A stretch of 64,000 nt of DNA, taken from NCBI GenBank assembly GCA_963675135.1, contig OY776119.1:1736001-1800000 (forward strand), read 5' to 3'. This DNA is from Galeopsis tetrahit (Eukaryota; Streptophyta; Magnoliopsida; Lamiales; Lamiaceae). The notes below the pieces were generated by a model, which saw only the letters and a list, made by a program, of their open reading frames with translations, was not told the DNA's origin and ran no database searches. Below, in pieces: positions 22,027 through 32,402 of the stretch (positions are counted from its first letter, which is position 1; every line of letters begins with the position of its first letter). The translations under genes and the position numbers were made by a program.

Positions 22027-25000
22027 ATGTCGATTCGATCTATTTTCGATGTTAATACCAACATTCAGGCACCGTTTGATCTAGGCAGATACATTAATGA
22101 CAACAAGGTGCATGTTGAACCGTCCCTGTTTTTTGGTGGAAATCACACAGTAGGAAATGAAGAAATTCTGACCAAGTGCACAAGATGCGGGCTAAAACCC
22201 TATTTGGAGGCATTTCCTAAAGTTGTTCTGGAAGAGGAGGTTCTGGAATTCTATGCTAATGCCAGCAGAAGAGGAGATGTCATCGAATCTTTTATCGGTT
22301 CAAATCGAGTGGAAATCACTCGTGAAGCTCTTTTTGAAAGACTGAGGTTGCCCATCGGAACGATTGATGTGGAAAAGTATGCGGAAGGGCAAGAGATGAG
22401 ATATTTAAGCATTTTCTGTGGAAGGAAGATGAAGCTGAAACCTGATGGTAAAGCTATTACAGCCAAGAAGGGTGAGCTCCTAGAAAAATATCGCACTCTA
22501 CTGGACATAGCTAGCAAGATGCTTCTATGTGCCACTGGATCTTTTGACTCAGTCACTCAAGTCAAAACAAGGATTATGGCAGCTATCTACGATGGAATTA
22601 CCGAGGGTAATTGGTTTAAGTTAATAGCTGACAGGATGATGCACTTTGAAAGAAGTGTTAGGGTGGATGTTGATACTCGAAATTGGGTGGTCTCTCAAGC
22701 AGTTGGATACGGAAACAAGCTGAGTATATTACTCCCACTGTTGATGCCCAACAAGACTAATTGGAGCAAAGGAAAGCCGTTTCATCCTCTTAAGTTCTAT
22801 CTAAAGAAAGAGGCTCTGAAGAAGCAGGTTGCTGGAAGGCCAGCTGCTCCTAGACAGGTTCAGTTTGATGAATCTGAAGTATTGCCGTATGCGGATTCGG
22901 ATAGTTCTTCACAAGCCGGGTCTAAGGAAGCTGAGTCTAGTGCAGACGACTCGGAGAAGACTCAATCGGATGAAGAGACGAATCAAGAGGAAGAGTCGAG
23001 TGACCAAGTACCTGAGATGTATACTCTTGTGAGAGTTGGAACTCCACCTCCACCAGAAGAGTCGAGTCACCAGGTTGGTACCTCTTCACAAGCCTTGTCA
23101 ATTCCTTCTCTCTCTCTCTCTACTGTTCGAACCAAGGCTAGATCACATCGATCTAGGCCTCGTCCTTTACCCCCAACCTCACATGTACTGGCGGCATTAC
23201 CGCTTAGAGCCAGTCATCCCCAAATCACTCCCAAACAAGATACAACTGATACTCCTACAGTTGTCATACCTGACCAAGCCACATTAAAGCCCATTGAAAC
23301 CAGTGCCTTCACTCCCTCTCCCTCACCAGAATATGGTGAACCCCCCAACCCATCTACTTCAGACAAGACGCCAGTTGCCACTGCAACAGCTGAGTTAGAG
23401 ACCCCATCTACTCAGGACCCGTCTGTTGTTAGATTTGAATCCCTAGTGTATTATCCGATGTGTCTACGAGAGAAGAGAATTCGTGCCCGAATGACCAAGA
23501 ATTTGAGAAGGACGCTCTCAACTATCGAAGTAGACTATGAATCAGAACAGTTTGAAAAGCTAGTCCGGATTTGCACATGGTTCGCGTTGAAGAAGTCTTC
23601 TACAGATGATCTGTTTGAAGTCATTCAAGGCAAAGGCGGAATCTCCAATTTTATGGATTGGGAGATGGAACAGAAAGAAAATAGTGGAGTTAAGGATCAC
23701 TCCGAACTATTCCCGCGCAAAGCCCTGGTTGATCTAGTCAAGAAGCTTTTGAACATTCCAGATGGTATTATTGAGGATGTGTTTGCTTTTGACGTTGGAA
23801 CTCAGACTGATCTAGTTGAAGAAGAGATCAAGCCAGAAGTAGCTGAGATAGCAGTCCAGACTTCAGAACAATTGGAAGAAATTGTTGAAAGTGATGAAGA
23901 TGAAGTCGACTCACTCATGATTGGAAAAGAAGATGATGAGTTTTTGGATGCTGAGATGTTTGATGAAGAAGAACTCAAAGCAGTTGATAATATTGTTGGA
24001 ACTTCCAGTTCTACTCAAGCTATGCCAGACAGATTTCTGGATGATTTAAAGACTGATCTGAGAAGTGTTGTTCACACTGCCATAGATGAATTCTTGAACT
24101 TGAAAATGAAGGATGTGCTAATTGCACAGAATCAGTCACTTGTTGACCAATCCAGAGACTTGGTTATTGGTGAAATCAACAAGATGGACTTGACTTTCCG
24201 AGAAGAGTTGTTTGCTCAAGTTGACGATTTTCTGAAGAAACAAGTTGATGTTTCAGAAAAGAGATCAATCTCGTTTGCTCGATCGTTAGCTGAAGAGTCA
24301 AGTAAAATGGAGAGACTCTACAGTGTTAAAGTTGCCATTGCTGATGAACAGAGAAGGGAAGCACAAGATCAGTTGGTGCGTTCTCGGGTTGTTCTACATG
24401 AGCTGACTGAACAAAATACCCTTCTTAGACAGACGGCTACTCAACTGAAAGATGAACTAGTTTCCTGTACACAGAAGTTGGAACTAGTTACTGAACGCTT
24501 AGACAAGATGAGCAATGCGGAATCGCATCAGAAGAACGTTGAGTCACCTACTGAAGCTATGAAGGAAGCTTTGAAAGAAGAAATGACTCGCTTTACTTCT
24601 CTTTTCACTCTTAAGGCAAGTGATGAAGCCAAAAAGGGGGAAGAGACCAGTCTAGTTGAAGTTGCGAAGTCTGCTAGTGCTGAACCGGGGATGAAAGATG
24701 CTGCTACTGCAATTGAAGAACTAAGAAGGCCTAAAAGAGGCAGATTAGTGAAGAAGACAGATCTAGAGCATGCTGAAACTGAAAAGCAGAAAAGATTAGA
24801 GAAAGGTAAAGGTGTTGCATCGTCTCCTGAAGCAGAGATTCAGACTAGACGAGTTAAGAGGAAGCTGAGTATTGAAGAACATACTACTGCTGCTGTAGTT
24901 GAGAAGAAACAAAGAGTTGCAGATGATGAGATTCATTATGCAAGCAAGAAGAAAATTACGAAACATATTGAAAGACTACAGAAGTTGAAAGCTGATGAAG

Positions 25001-25428
25001 ACAAAATGGAAGACAAGTTCATTGATCACTTCATAGATAATGAGCATAGAGCTGAATGGATTGAAGTGAAAAGTCAATGGGAACTTGATCATTGGATCAT
25101 CAGGAAGTATGGTGATGCTGAAAGACAAGATGAATTATACTCTTTATTTGACAGGTTCATGGAAGGACAATACAGGAAGTTATGGCATTTAATCCTAAGG
25201 ATTTCTGCTAGTGCTAATTTCAATATTCTTGTTCCTGAATTTCCTAAATGGAAATGTCCCATGACAAGCTCAGGAAAAAGGGTTGATGTTAATCAAATCA
25301 AGAAGTTTGAAGAAGAGCTGCTAGATAAAGAGAAGATTGAAGATGAAGATCATGTCAGTCTAATTCACAAGAGACTCCTTGATGCATTCTGTGTTTCAAA
25401 TCCAGAAGGAGGTACTCTTTCAGATTAG
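22027..25428 (+). CDS. Copia element ORF3: 1133-residue extra protein, env-position, no membrane segment seen
   Basis: The first ATG gives MSIRSIFDVN; an upstream in-frame hydrophobic stretch would need a TTG start and is rejected. Residues ~20-270 look globular (FGGNHTVGNEEILTKCTRCG; REALFERLRLPIG) and resemble the 'putative plant transposon protein' domain attached to plant retrotransposons. ~300-475 is acidic then Pro/Ser/Thr-rich. ~660-840 has heptad-like coiled coil. ~900-950 is very basic with NLS-like clusters (RRPKRGRLVKK; RRVKRKLS). No signal peptide or membrane helix is evident, so although it sits where Sireviruses place their env-like ORF, a nuclear or RNA-binding role is as likely. 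Unlike pol, it is intact. In SIRE1 the env-like frame directly follows pol; here 0.94 kb separates them. Confidence 0.8.
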   Translation: MSIRSIFDVNTNIQAPFDLGRYINDNKVHVEPSLFFGGNHTVGNEEILTKCTRCGLKPYLEAFPKVVLEEEVLEFYANASRRGDVIESFIGSNRVEITREALFERLRLPIGTIDVEKYAEGQEMRYLSIFCGRKMKLKPDGKAITAKKGELLEKYRTLLDIASKMLLCATGSFDSVTQVKTRIMAAIYDGITEGNWFKLIADRMMHFERSVRVDVDTRNWVVSQAVGYGNKLSILLPLLMPNKTNWSKGKPFHPLKFYLKKEALKKQVAGRPAAPRQVQFDESEVLPYADSDSSSQAGSKEAESSADDSEKTQSDEETNQEEESSDQVPEMYTLVRVGTPPPPEESSHQVGTSSQALSIPSLSLSTVRTKARSHRSRPRPLPPTSHVLAALPLRASHPQITPKQDTTDTPTVVIPDQATLKPIETSAFTPSPSPEYGEPPNPSTSDKTPVATATAELETPSTQDPSVVRFESLVYYPMCLREKRIRARMTKNLRRTLSTIEVDYESEQFEKLVRICTWFALKKSSTDDLFEVIQGKGGISNFMDWEMEQKENSGVKDHSELFPRKALVDLVKKLLNIPDGIIEDVFAFDVGTQTDLVEEEIKPEVAEIAVQTSEQLEEIVESDEDEVDSLMIGKEDDEFLDAEMFDEEELKAVDNIVGTSSSTQAMPDRFLDDLKTDLRSVVHTAIDEFLNLKMKDVLIAQNQSLVDQSRDLVIGEINKMDLTFREELFAQVDDFLKKQVDVSEKRSISFARSLAEESSKMERLYSVKVAIADEQRREAQDQLVRSRVVLHELTEQNTLLRQTATQLKDELVSCTQKLELVTERLDKMSNAESHQKNVESPTEAMKEALKEEMTRFTSLFTLKASDEAKKGEETSLVEVAKSASAEPGMKDAATAIEELRRPKRGRLVKKTDLEHAETEKQKRLEKGKGVASSPEAEIQTRRVKRKLSIEEHTTAAVVEKKQRVADDEIHYASKKKITKHIERLQKLKADEDKMEDKFIDHFIDNEHRAEWIEVKSQWELDHWIIRKYGDAERQDELYSLFDRFMEGQYRKLWHLILRISASANFNILVPEFPKWKCPMTSSGKRVDVNQIKKFEEELLDKEKIEDEDHVSLIHKRLLDAFCVSNPEGGTLSD

Positions 25429-25600
25429 TTGTTTGTTTTAATGTTTTTTGCTCTGATATTTTGTTATTCAAAGTATTTGTAATATCTACTGATCTATTTC
25501 TGAATGAATGAAAAGATAAGTATTATTTGATAATAAAAGACAAGGTAACTACTTAACTAGTCTACTAATGAGAAAAGATTCAAGTAGTTTTGGCTTCATC

Positions 25601-25614
25601 AAAAAGGGGGAAAT
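25601..25614 (+). other. Polypurine tract for plus-strand priming
   Basis: AAAAAGGGGGAAAT lies directly before the 3' LTR, the normal position of the plus-strand primer. Confidence 0.9.
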
Positions 25615-26905
25615 TGTTGGGATATGAATCCTAGAACAAGTCCTAAATGATGAATAAAAGATAAAAGATGAAGTTTTGATAAGCCAAAAGAAGACTTGAA
25701 TATTTTCTAAGTATTGATTGATCTAGTCTAGTTGAGTTGAAGTCATCTTGTACAGATCAGTAGAATTCACAAGACAAGTACTGTTTATAATACAAGTATT
25801 ATTAAAAGATAAGTACGATTTATAAGTACTTCGTATATTCGTATTTGATTGTATATGTTAGTCTGTTATTGAGCTATAAATATTGTATAGAGCTCATGTT
25901 TTCTATATGTAATAGATAGATTCTTTGTATAGTTATAAGTTGACTAAGCTTGTGTTATAAAAGCTTAAAGTAATGTAATAGTCTTGTTAGATTAGTTGAT
26001 AGGGCTAGATTAGTTCTATGATGTAATCTGATAAAGCCTACTGCACAAGTCAAGTAGAAGACGCAGTCTACTACTACTGGAGAAGACAGGTGCGCAACTA
26101 CACAAAGACAGGTCAAATTGAAGTTAGTTACAAACGCGTATTGAAGCTAAAAGGTTGAAGAATTAATTGATTGAAGAAACGCGTGAAAAGATAAAAAGAA
26201 TCAGTTACAAGTTAGTTTTCAAGAAAGGTTGGTTACAACTACCTAAGTTCTTGGAATTTGAAGTCTATAAATACCCCAAGGTATTCATTGGTTAAAGACT
26301 ACTGAAATATTGATACTGCAAACATTATTAAAGATTCAAGTGAAGTTTACTCTCAGAGATTGAAGTTCAGATAGAAGCCAGAAGACAAGTGAAGAATCAA
26401 GAAGGCTACTACTGAAGATCAGAGAAGTTTTTAGTTTTGTTTTGTTATTTTTCAAGGTGCTAGATACTTGTAAAATTTCTAGTAAGATCGTAGACATATC
26501 TGGAGGTATTGTCTGTTGAAGATCTAAGTCTTCTTCTTGAGACTTTAAAGACAGGAACATACACTTGTACTCGATTGGAAGAGTTTAGTGGAAACATCAC
26601 AACTGGGTTTGTGAGAGTGGATGTAGACAAGTTGTCGAACCACTATAAATTGTTTGTGTTGTTTACTTTACAGTCTGTTTAATTGTTGAATTGTTGAATT
26701 ACATAACTGATCTAGACTAGTTGAGTATACATAAAACAGAGTTCTCGAATTAAGTTGAGTATAATCTTTAATTGGGCTCATTGTTAATTTCATATTCCGC
26801 ACAGTGTAATTCTGATATATCGAAAGATTTTAGAAAAGTCTATTCACCCCCCTCTAGACATTTTCTTTAGCTTCCCTCGATATTAACTCAACTTAGGGAC
26901 CTACA
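25615..26905 (+). repeat. 3' LTR of the copia element
   Basis: 1291 bp, TG..CA, three mismatches to the 5' LTR, followed by the TAATA target duplication. Confidence 0.95.
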
Positions 26906-26958
26906 TAATATTACTGTCTATGTTTATACACATCTATTCTTTTGTGCAATTCCGTTAG

Positions 26959-27234
26959 GTAAAGTATGTTGATGCAAAATTGGTCGAACTGTTCAAGTTA
27001 AGGAAGCCTAATCATTCTTATCTGAGCATGCCATTCAAGTATCCAATTGCTGCTGAAACTTGGAGGCAAGGATCTGATTCGGTAGACTGTGGAGTCATTC
27101 TGTGCAAGGAAATCGAGTTCATTTACAAAGGTGAGGTGCCTCAGACAGGGGGATTTGGAAAACTTGCTGCTAGCACAATGAGGTCTAGGATTGTGGAATC
27201 GTTCGTTGACCCTATGCACATGACTATTGAGTAG
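26959..27234 (+). CDS. Last exon of the Ulp1-like gene, with the catalytic Cys
   Basis: It follows acceptor TTAG at 26955-26958 and joins in phase 0 to the exon ending at 13704 (..ESLNV | VKYVDAKL..). It encodes Q-GSDSV-DCG: the oxyanion-hole Gln and nucleophile Cys of C48 (Ulp1-like) peptidases, and ends at TAG 27232-27234. Without the retrotransposon the intron would be 97 bp; it is now 13,254 bp. The 3' flank (27235-28038) is AT-rich, holds short imperfect repeats of TGGGTATGCACATCAT, and shows no other gene. Confidence 0.75.
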   Translation, partial: VKYVDAKLVELFKLRKPNHSYLSMPFKYPIAAETWRQGSDSVDCGVILCKEIEFIYKGEVPQTGGFGKLAASTMRSRIVESFVDPMHMTIE

Positions 27235-28038
27235 GTTGATTCAATATCGGAGTTGGGGTTATTGCATGAAAGACATTTTATAAGATCTGTTTCTACTAGT
27301 CAATGGTTTTTGGAATATTAGTAACAGTTTGGTGAAGTGTTGATGAATCCTTGTCTGTTTTGGTATGTTTTGGATCTTTAACTAGGATAAACAATATGCA
27401 TTAGCGGATATTATCATTGCTTATGATATGGATTTATAAGTTCCAGTATTATATTACTATTTATGAAGTCATGATATTATGTTTGGATATTGTTTATGAA
27501 GTATCTTTTGTTTTTTGATATTGTTTATGGAATGGAATGTGAAGACTTTTTTTGTTATGGATTGATGTGATTTATGTTTGGAGTAATTTTTTGAAGTTCC
27601 ACGTTCTCGCGAATTGTACTAATAAGTTTGAGCAAAGATATGACCAAATAAGTAAGAAAAAGTGTGGAGTCAATTAAATGTGAACCTTGGGTATGCACAT
27701 CATGACTATATGAAATGGAGCCGAAATGTGAACATTGGGTATGACCATGGAAAAGTGAACATTGGGTATGCACATCATAAGCACGTGCATATTTAGAATG
27801 CACATCATTATATGCATATTGTATTGTACATACAAACATGAATATGGCTACCATCATACGAATATGAATTTATTAAAGTAAACCAGACACCATTTCATTA
27901 CACATACTGAAGATGTACTACATTAAAAAGGTGGAATATTTCAATATTTAATACAACTACAAAAAGATGAGTTTTTCATTAATATACTAAACATATATAA
28001 CAAAAACAACATTTCCTACAAAGGACCTATATTTAGAT

Positions 28039-29139
28039 TTACGGGTGCGGTGATACAAGAGTCTCGATGTACTTGTAAGATTTGGCACAATCTGGCCACG
28101 ACCCAATGCCCTCGAGCCTTGAGAAATGCCTTGTAGCAATATTGTAAGAGAAGAAGGTGCCATATGACTTAACACTAAACATAATTAGTGTGGTCGTTGA
28201 ATTTAAGGACGCGATTGGCTCGAGAGCAAAACCGTCGGGTAAATTGCCTTCCTTGAATATGTTGAAAGACGACCAGCTCCTGCCATCTGATGAGTAACGT
28301 AAAATATGCACTTGAAGAAAATATCGACTCACACCAAACTCATCAACGCTGAGACGATCAGTAAAAACGGCCAGATTGTTTTCATCCAAATCTTGAATTT
28401 TATAAAACCATTGGCCCAATATAAAGTCAGGAACAGCAACCTCCCCGTACAGATGATTTTGACAATCAAATGTAACTAATGCATGTCCATCAGATGTGTA
28501 TACATTCCAATGAAAAAGTCCTCCAACAAAATATGCATTATCAAGAGGTGGATATTGGCTAGGAAAAGGAGGTAAGGATGACCAACAATTATTATTTCTA
28601 GAATACAGACAAACTGATGAAATGTACCCTTCTAATTGAAGAAAACAACAAACACGAATAACCAAAAAATCATCATTGACTGCATCATATCCCAGACCAA
28701 AATAAGAGGACTCTTCACCTAAAAAGGGACGCATGTGGTCTGGCACATCTGGTAAAACAAAGGATTGATTTGTGGAGGGGTTTGACAGACGAAACTGATC
28801 AAGAGTGTTGACAAATAAAACTAACCCATTAAAACTACCAAGTACTTCGGAATCGTCTGCATCATCTCTTATAAAACGCCTAGTACCGGAATCGCCATAT
28901 CCCTCAGGTAAATAAATCACTGGAGGGCTAGAAACTTCATTTTTGTGGATGAAAGCAAACCTGTACTGATTTTTTATCCGGGCTAGTTGAGCATCCACAA
29001 ACGATTTTGACTCTATTAAATCCTTCCAATGCTTAGTAGCACACTTCAATCTGCATAAATGTTTTGGATCTACAAACTCCAAAAGATGATCCCTGATTTC
29101 GGATGGAACATGCATGTGATGGATGTTGTTGTTCATCAT
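28039..29139 (-). CDS. FBA-type F-box protein
   Basis: A single exon of 366 residues from the ATG at 29139 (MMNNNIHHMHVPSEI). An upstream in-frame extension would need a TTG start. Residues ~9-50 form the F-box (VPSEIRDHLLEFVD..LCRLKCATKHW), and the rest is an F-box-associated interaction domain with its usual blocks (VLGSFNGLVLF, FGLGYDAVNDDFLVIRV, CWSSLPPFP, GGLFHWNVYT). Such proteins are substrate adaptors of SCF E3 ubiquitin ligases. No stop or frameshift is seen. It lies inside the composite MULE, beside a damaged paralogue, and may be captured or hitch-hiking host sequence. Its targets cannot be inferred. The upstream gap 29140-29852 is AT-rich with no gene seen. Confidence 0.8.
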   Translation of the reverse strand: MMNNNIHHMHVPSEIRDHLLEFVDPKHLCRLKCATKHWKDLIESKSFVDAQLARIKNQYRFAFIHKNEVSSPPVIYLPEGYGDSGTRRFIRDDADDSEVLGSFNGLVLFVNTLDQFRLSNPSTNQSFVLPDVPDHMRPFLGEESSYFGLGYDAVNDDFLVIRVCCFLQLEGYISSVCLYSRNNNCWSSLPPFPSQYPPLDNAYFVGGLFHWNVYTSDGHALVTFDCQNHLYGEVAVPDFILGQWFYKIQDLDENNLAVFTDRLSVDEFGVSRYFLQVHILRYSSDGRSWSSFNIFKEGNLPDGFALEPIASLNSTTTLIMFSVKSYGTFFSYNIATRHFSRLEGIGSWPDCAKSYKYIETLVSPHP

Positions 29140-29852
29140 ACTATTGTTCAAAGTAGAAGTGTGTGATAGATCTTTCTGAGTGAAACTGTTGAAGAATGTA
29201 GTATTGAGTATATGGCAGATATGAGTTTGAATGCTTAATAAATTCAATTTGAAGAGTCACCTTCTTTAAAAAGCAACCTTCCGAATTCCACCATCTGAAG
29301 GGATGTGTCAATTCCGAAATTTAATTGATGTGAATGAGTCTAATCAATTAATGTCATAGTAATCCAGCCAAATATTTGGTGTATAAAAATTTTGATTTTT
29401 ATGTTAGACAAATAGAGTAAATTTTATAGTTAATAAATCAGTATATAGTATATTAGGTAAATTTGATGACTATTCGTATGGGTTTATACATTGAGAGATA
29501 ATTGAAATGTTGCATAAAATTGATTGATTTTTTCTAATTGACTAATATAATACAATCTAAAATATTAATTATGATTGGTTTTGTGCATATTGAGCATGCA
29601 CATTCTTAGAATACTTACGGTTGACATGAACATATACATTGGTTTATTTTAGCTTTTAATACATAAGAAATGTATTTTATTTATAACCTAAATTATAAGC
29701 ATCATAAATAATATAAAAGTAACTACCTGGACATTATATACAATATGTAATTACGATACATGAATAAACTGAACATAACAATTCATATTTTTTTTTGGTT
29801 AAATAACGCAATATATTAGAAATGGTTGATACAATAAAGAGCTTATCAATAA

Positions 29853-31091
29853 CTATTTAATGAAAGGAGATACAAGAGACGGAATATATTTGTACACGCG
29901 TTGAACTCCGTATGTCATTTCGTATTCCTCTAAAACTTGAAACGTCTTTGAATTTAAATCGTAGCAATAGTAGTCTCCCCATGGTTGAACAAGGAACATT
30001 ATTTTCGTTCTCTCTTGGTTGAGGAAGGTTATTGGTGATATATGGTAATGGTTAGGTAGTAGTGTTCTTCTGGAAATTGATATACTAGACCAACTAGGGA
30101 CACCTAACGAGTAAGTAAGTAAATGCATTTGAAAGAAATACTTACAATAAAAACTATCTTGTGGTGTGGTCAAACTACTACAATATAATGCAATTGTATC
30201 ATCATCCAACCCTTCAACTTCTAAGTTAAAGTGAGCAATCTTAAAATCAGGAATTTTAATCAATGAGTATGTAGATTTTAGAATATCAAATGTAGTCAAC
30301 TGATAACCAGCTTTACCAGAATTGAAGATCCAATGAAAAAGATTACCAACAAATACTGCATTTGAACAAGGGTAATTATCAAATGGAAAGGGAGGAAGGT
30401 TTGACCACATATTTGAATTTCGTGAGAACGTGCATACCTCGGTCACACCACCACTTTGATCCCATAGATAAGCAATTCGCATAACGATGTAATCATTAGA
30501 ACTTCTTATAAAACCAAATCCAAAATAAACCCATGCCACGTCGTGTCCCTTTGGAAAGGAAATTGGTTTGTTTGGAAGAATATGATATTGTTGAGTGGTA
30601 GGGTTTTTTATAGAATATTCATCTTCAATATTGCAGACTAATACTAGACCATTATAGCTACCAAGAACCTCGTACTCTTCGTAAGGTTTTGATATTTCCC
30701 TAGAAATGGAAGGAGGTTCGCCAACTAGGGTAGATTGGTAAGAGATGGGGGGGCATGCAACGTGATATTTATGAATAAATGAGAAATGATTTTCTGATTT
30801 CATATTCACCAAATGTGAATTTACAAACTAGCTAGAACCTATTACAGCTTGCCATTGTTTAGAGATACACTTGTATTTGCATAGAAAAACAGGTAGAAGA
30901 GATAGTAGAATAGAAATAGTGATTTCGTCAGGAAGATTTACGATCAACATTGAATTGGGCATTTGAAAACCAAAAAATTGCAAGAATGAAGTGGTTGCAT
31001 TGTTTAGCACCATACACGAGATATATATAGATGTAATATTAAAGATACTGAAAGTTATGGGCGTGTAACTCATGGGATAGTTAGTGGACAT
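29853..31091 (-). pseudogene. FBA-type F-box pseudogene, one in-frame stop
   Basis: It reads in a single frame from ATG 31091, with one break: TAG at 30828-30830, just after the F-box (LPDEITISILLSLLP..YKCISKQWQAVIG). The following 30,812-29,853 segment encodes a complete FBA domain (VLGSYNGLVLV, FGFGFIRSSNDYIVMRIAY, WSNLPPFPFD, GNLFHWIF). Block order and spacing match the intact paralogue at 28039-29139, so the two are a tandem pair. A true start nearer the F-box (MPNSMLIVNLPDEI) is possible. The ~1.2 kb length is normal for the family. The stop would leave only an F-box peptide, which could bind SKP1 but no target. Confidence 0.8.
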
Positions 31092-31367
31092 TATGGGCGT
31101 GTAACTAATGGGAAAAACTAAATGTAACAGTTAATTATAGGTAGTGGGCGTGTATGTAAAATAAATAAAATAAATAAATATTAAATATTACTATTAATTA
31201 GAACGTGCACATAAAACAAGTATTTATAAATATATATTTATTCTTCGTAATATTGATCTTTAATTGAGGACGTGTGCACGACGGTTTCATATTCATTAAT
31301 GATTGTTAACCCGAAAACAAAACCAGCTAATAACATATTTAGAAAAATTAATAGAGATAATTATATT

Positions 31368-31880
31368 ACAACACCACACCCACAAAAATACTCAATACAC
31401 TACTCAAACACAAACAAATGAAAAATATTAAGATATTGGGTGCATTCGATCATGCACATTTGGATGCATACCTATATGATGATGGATTATGAACTTTAAT
31501 ATAAAGCACCAAACCACCAAAATAATCAAAATACACTATTCAAACACAAAACAAATGAAAAAGATTAAGACAATGGATGCAGTTCGAGCATGCACATTTG
31601 GAAGAATACCTATATGCTGATGGATTATAAAGTTTAATATTGAAGTTTAAAGGAGTACGTGTCGAAGACTCCATCATATCCAGCACTCCCAATCTGGAAA
31701 TAAAAACCAATAACATAACTAAATAAATTAATAAACAAAATTGAATTACAACACCACACCAACATAATAATCATACTCAATAAACTATTCAAACACAAAA
31801 ACAACGAAAAAAGATTAAGATAACGGATTGCGTTCGAACATGATTATTTGGATGCATATCTATATGATGAAGTGTTGTGA
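31368..31880. repeat. Tandem ~135 bp repeats inside the MULE
   Basis: Three imperfect units (about 31368-31499, 31500-31637 and 31744-31880) each contain ACACTATTCAAACACAAA, GAAAAAGATTAAGA and a (C/G)ATGCACATTTGGA-like block. No coding sequence. The flanks (31092-31367 and 31881-32114) are AT-rich without recognised features. Confidence 0.6.
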
Positions 31881-32114
31881 ACTGTAAAACAACATACATG
31901 ACTGGTTCTATTAGGGAATGCATACCCTTATTAGCATATTAGGATGCATATGAATATGCAAAAACAGACATGCACATCTGTAATTGTTTATCCCTACACG
32001 TTTTTGTTGTGGTGTATGGCTTACCTACTTAAATTCAGTTAACATCACTGACAAGATTCATCCTTACACATGCATTTAGGTGTGCAGGTTAATAACAGAA
32101 TGAGAATATAATTA

Positions 32115-32142
32115 GAGAATATTACCTAATAAGGTCATTTTT
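32115..32142 (+). repeat. Internal MULE terminal-repeat-like sequence
   Basis: GAGAATATTACC-TAATAAGGTCA is identical over its first 23 bases to the inverted right end of the composite MULE (35433-35455) and faces the opposite way. It could mark the left end of a shorter transposase-only element (32115-35455). However, its left flank (ATATAATTA) does not match the 9 bp to the right of 35455. Confidence 0.6.
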
Positions 32143-32402
32143 TTATGAAGAATGAAGATTTCAAATGCATTTCAAATAGCATTTCCCTATTCAGTTTATC
32201 GAAATTCAGATGCGTGGATAAGCTGATTGTAAACAAAACATTATGTGAATAAACCACTATTCTTTCCATAAACTGATAAAAATAGTCTTAGAAAGATAAC
32301 AAAACGATATGAGACGAAATGATAAGCCGATAAGTATATCGGGAAACAGACAACACAGACGGTGCTAAGATAGAAACTTATACACAATGAGAAATTGTGT
32401 GT

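Larger units (their letters stand above)
13754..26905 (+). mobile_element. Sirevirus-like Ty1/copia retrotransposon, 13,152 bp, with third ORF
   Basis: LTRs of 1291 bp begin TG and end CA, and the element is flanked by the 5 bp duplication TAATA (13749-13753 and 26906-26910). Order: LTR, Met-tRNA primer site, long Gag, protease, integrase, RT, RNase H, an extra 1133-residue ORF in the same sense, polypurine tract, LTR. The copia order (integrase before RT), oversized Gag, extra downstream ORF and several AAGGGGGAA tracts fit the Sirevirus group. The LTRs differ at three positions (14232/26093, 14628/26489, 14827/26688), so insertion was recent. It cannot be autonomous as it stands: there is a stop and frame change between Gag and protease, a nonsense codon before integrase and a one-base insertion in RT. 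Confidence 0.93.
9771..27234 (+). pseudogene. Ulp1/C48-type cysteine protease-like gene, 12 exons, carried by the MULE
   Basis: Exons that join in phase: 9771-9884, 9977-10015, 10117-10158, 10270-10332, 10429-10515, 10596-11287, 11401-11529, 11610-12952, 13080-13170, 13253-13345, 13441-13704 and 26959-27234. Together they encode about 1,077 codons. The C-terminal part resembles Ulp1-like (SUMO protease) catalytic domains: DHW with the His, then YNS where Asp is usual, then Q-x5-DCG with the catalytic Cys. The N-terminal half has a conserved plant Ulp1-TE region. Codons 11610-12952 are acidic and coiled-coil rich. Two defects: an in-frame TAG at 10952-10954 in the large exon, and a 13.15 kb copia element in the last intron. 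The first exon is uncertain; an ATG at 9551 with a weak donor could supply the start. Such genes are typically transposon-encoded and of unknown substrate. Confidence 0.7.
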
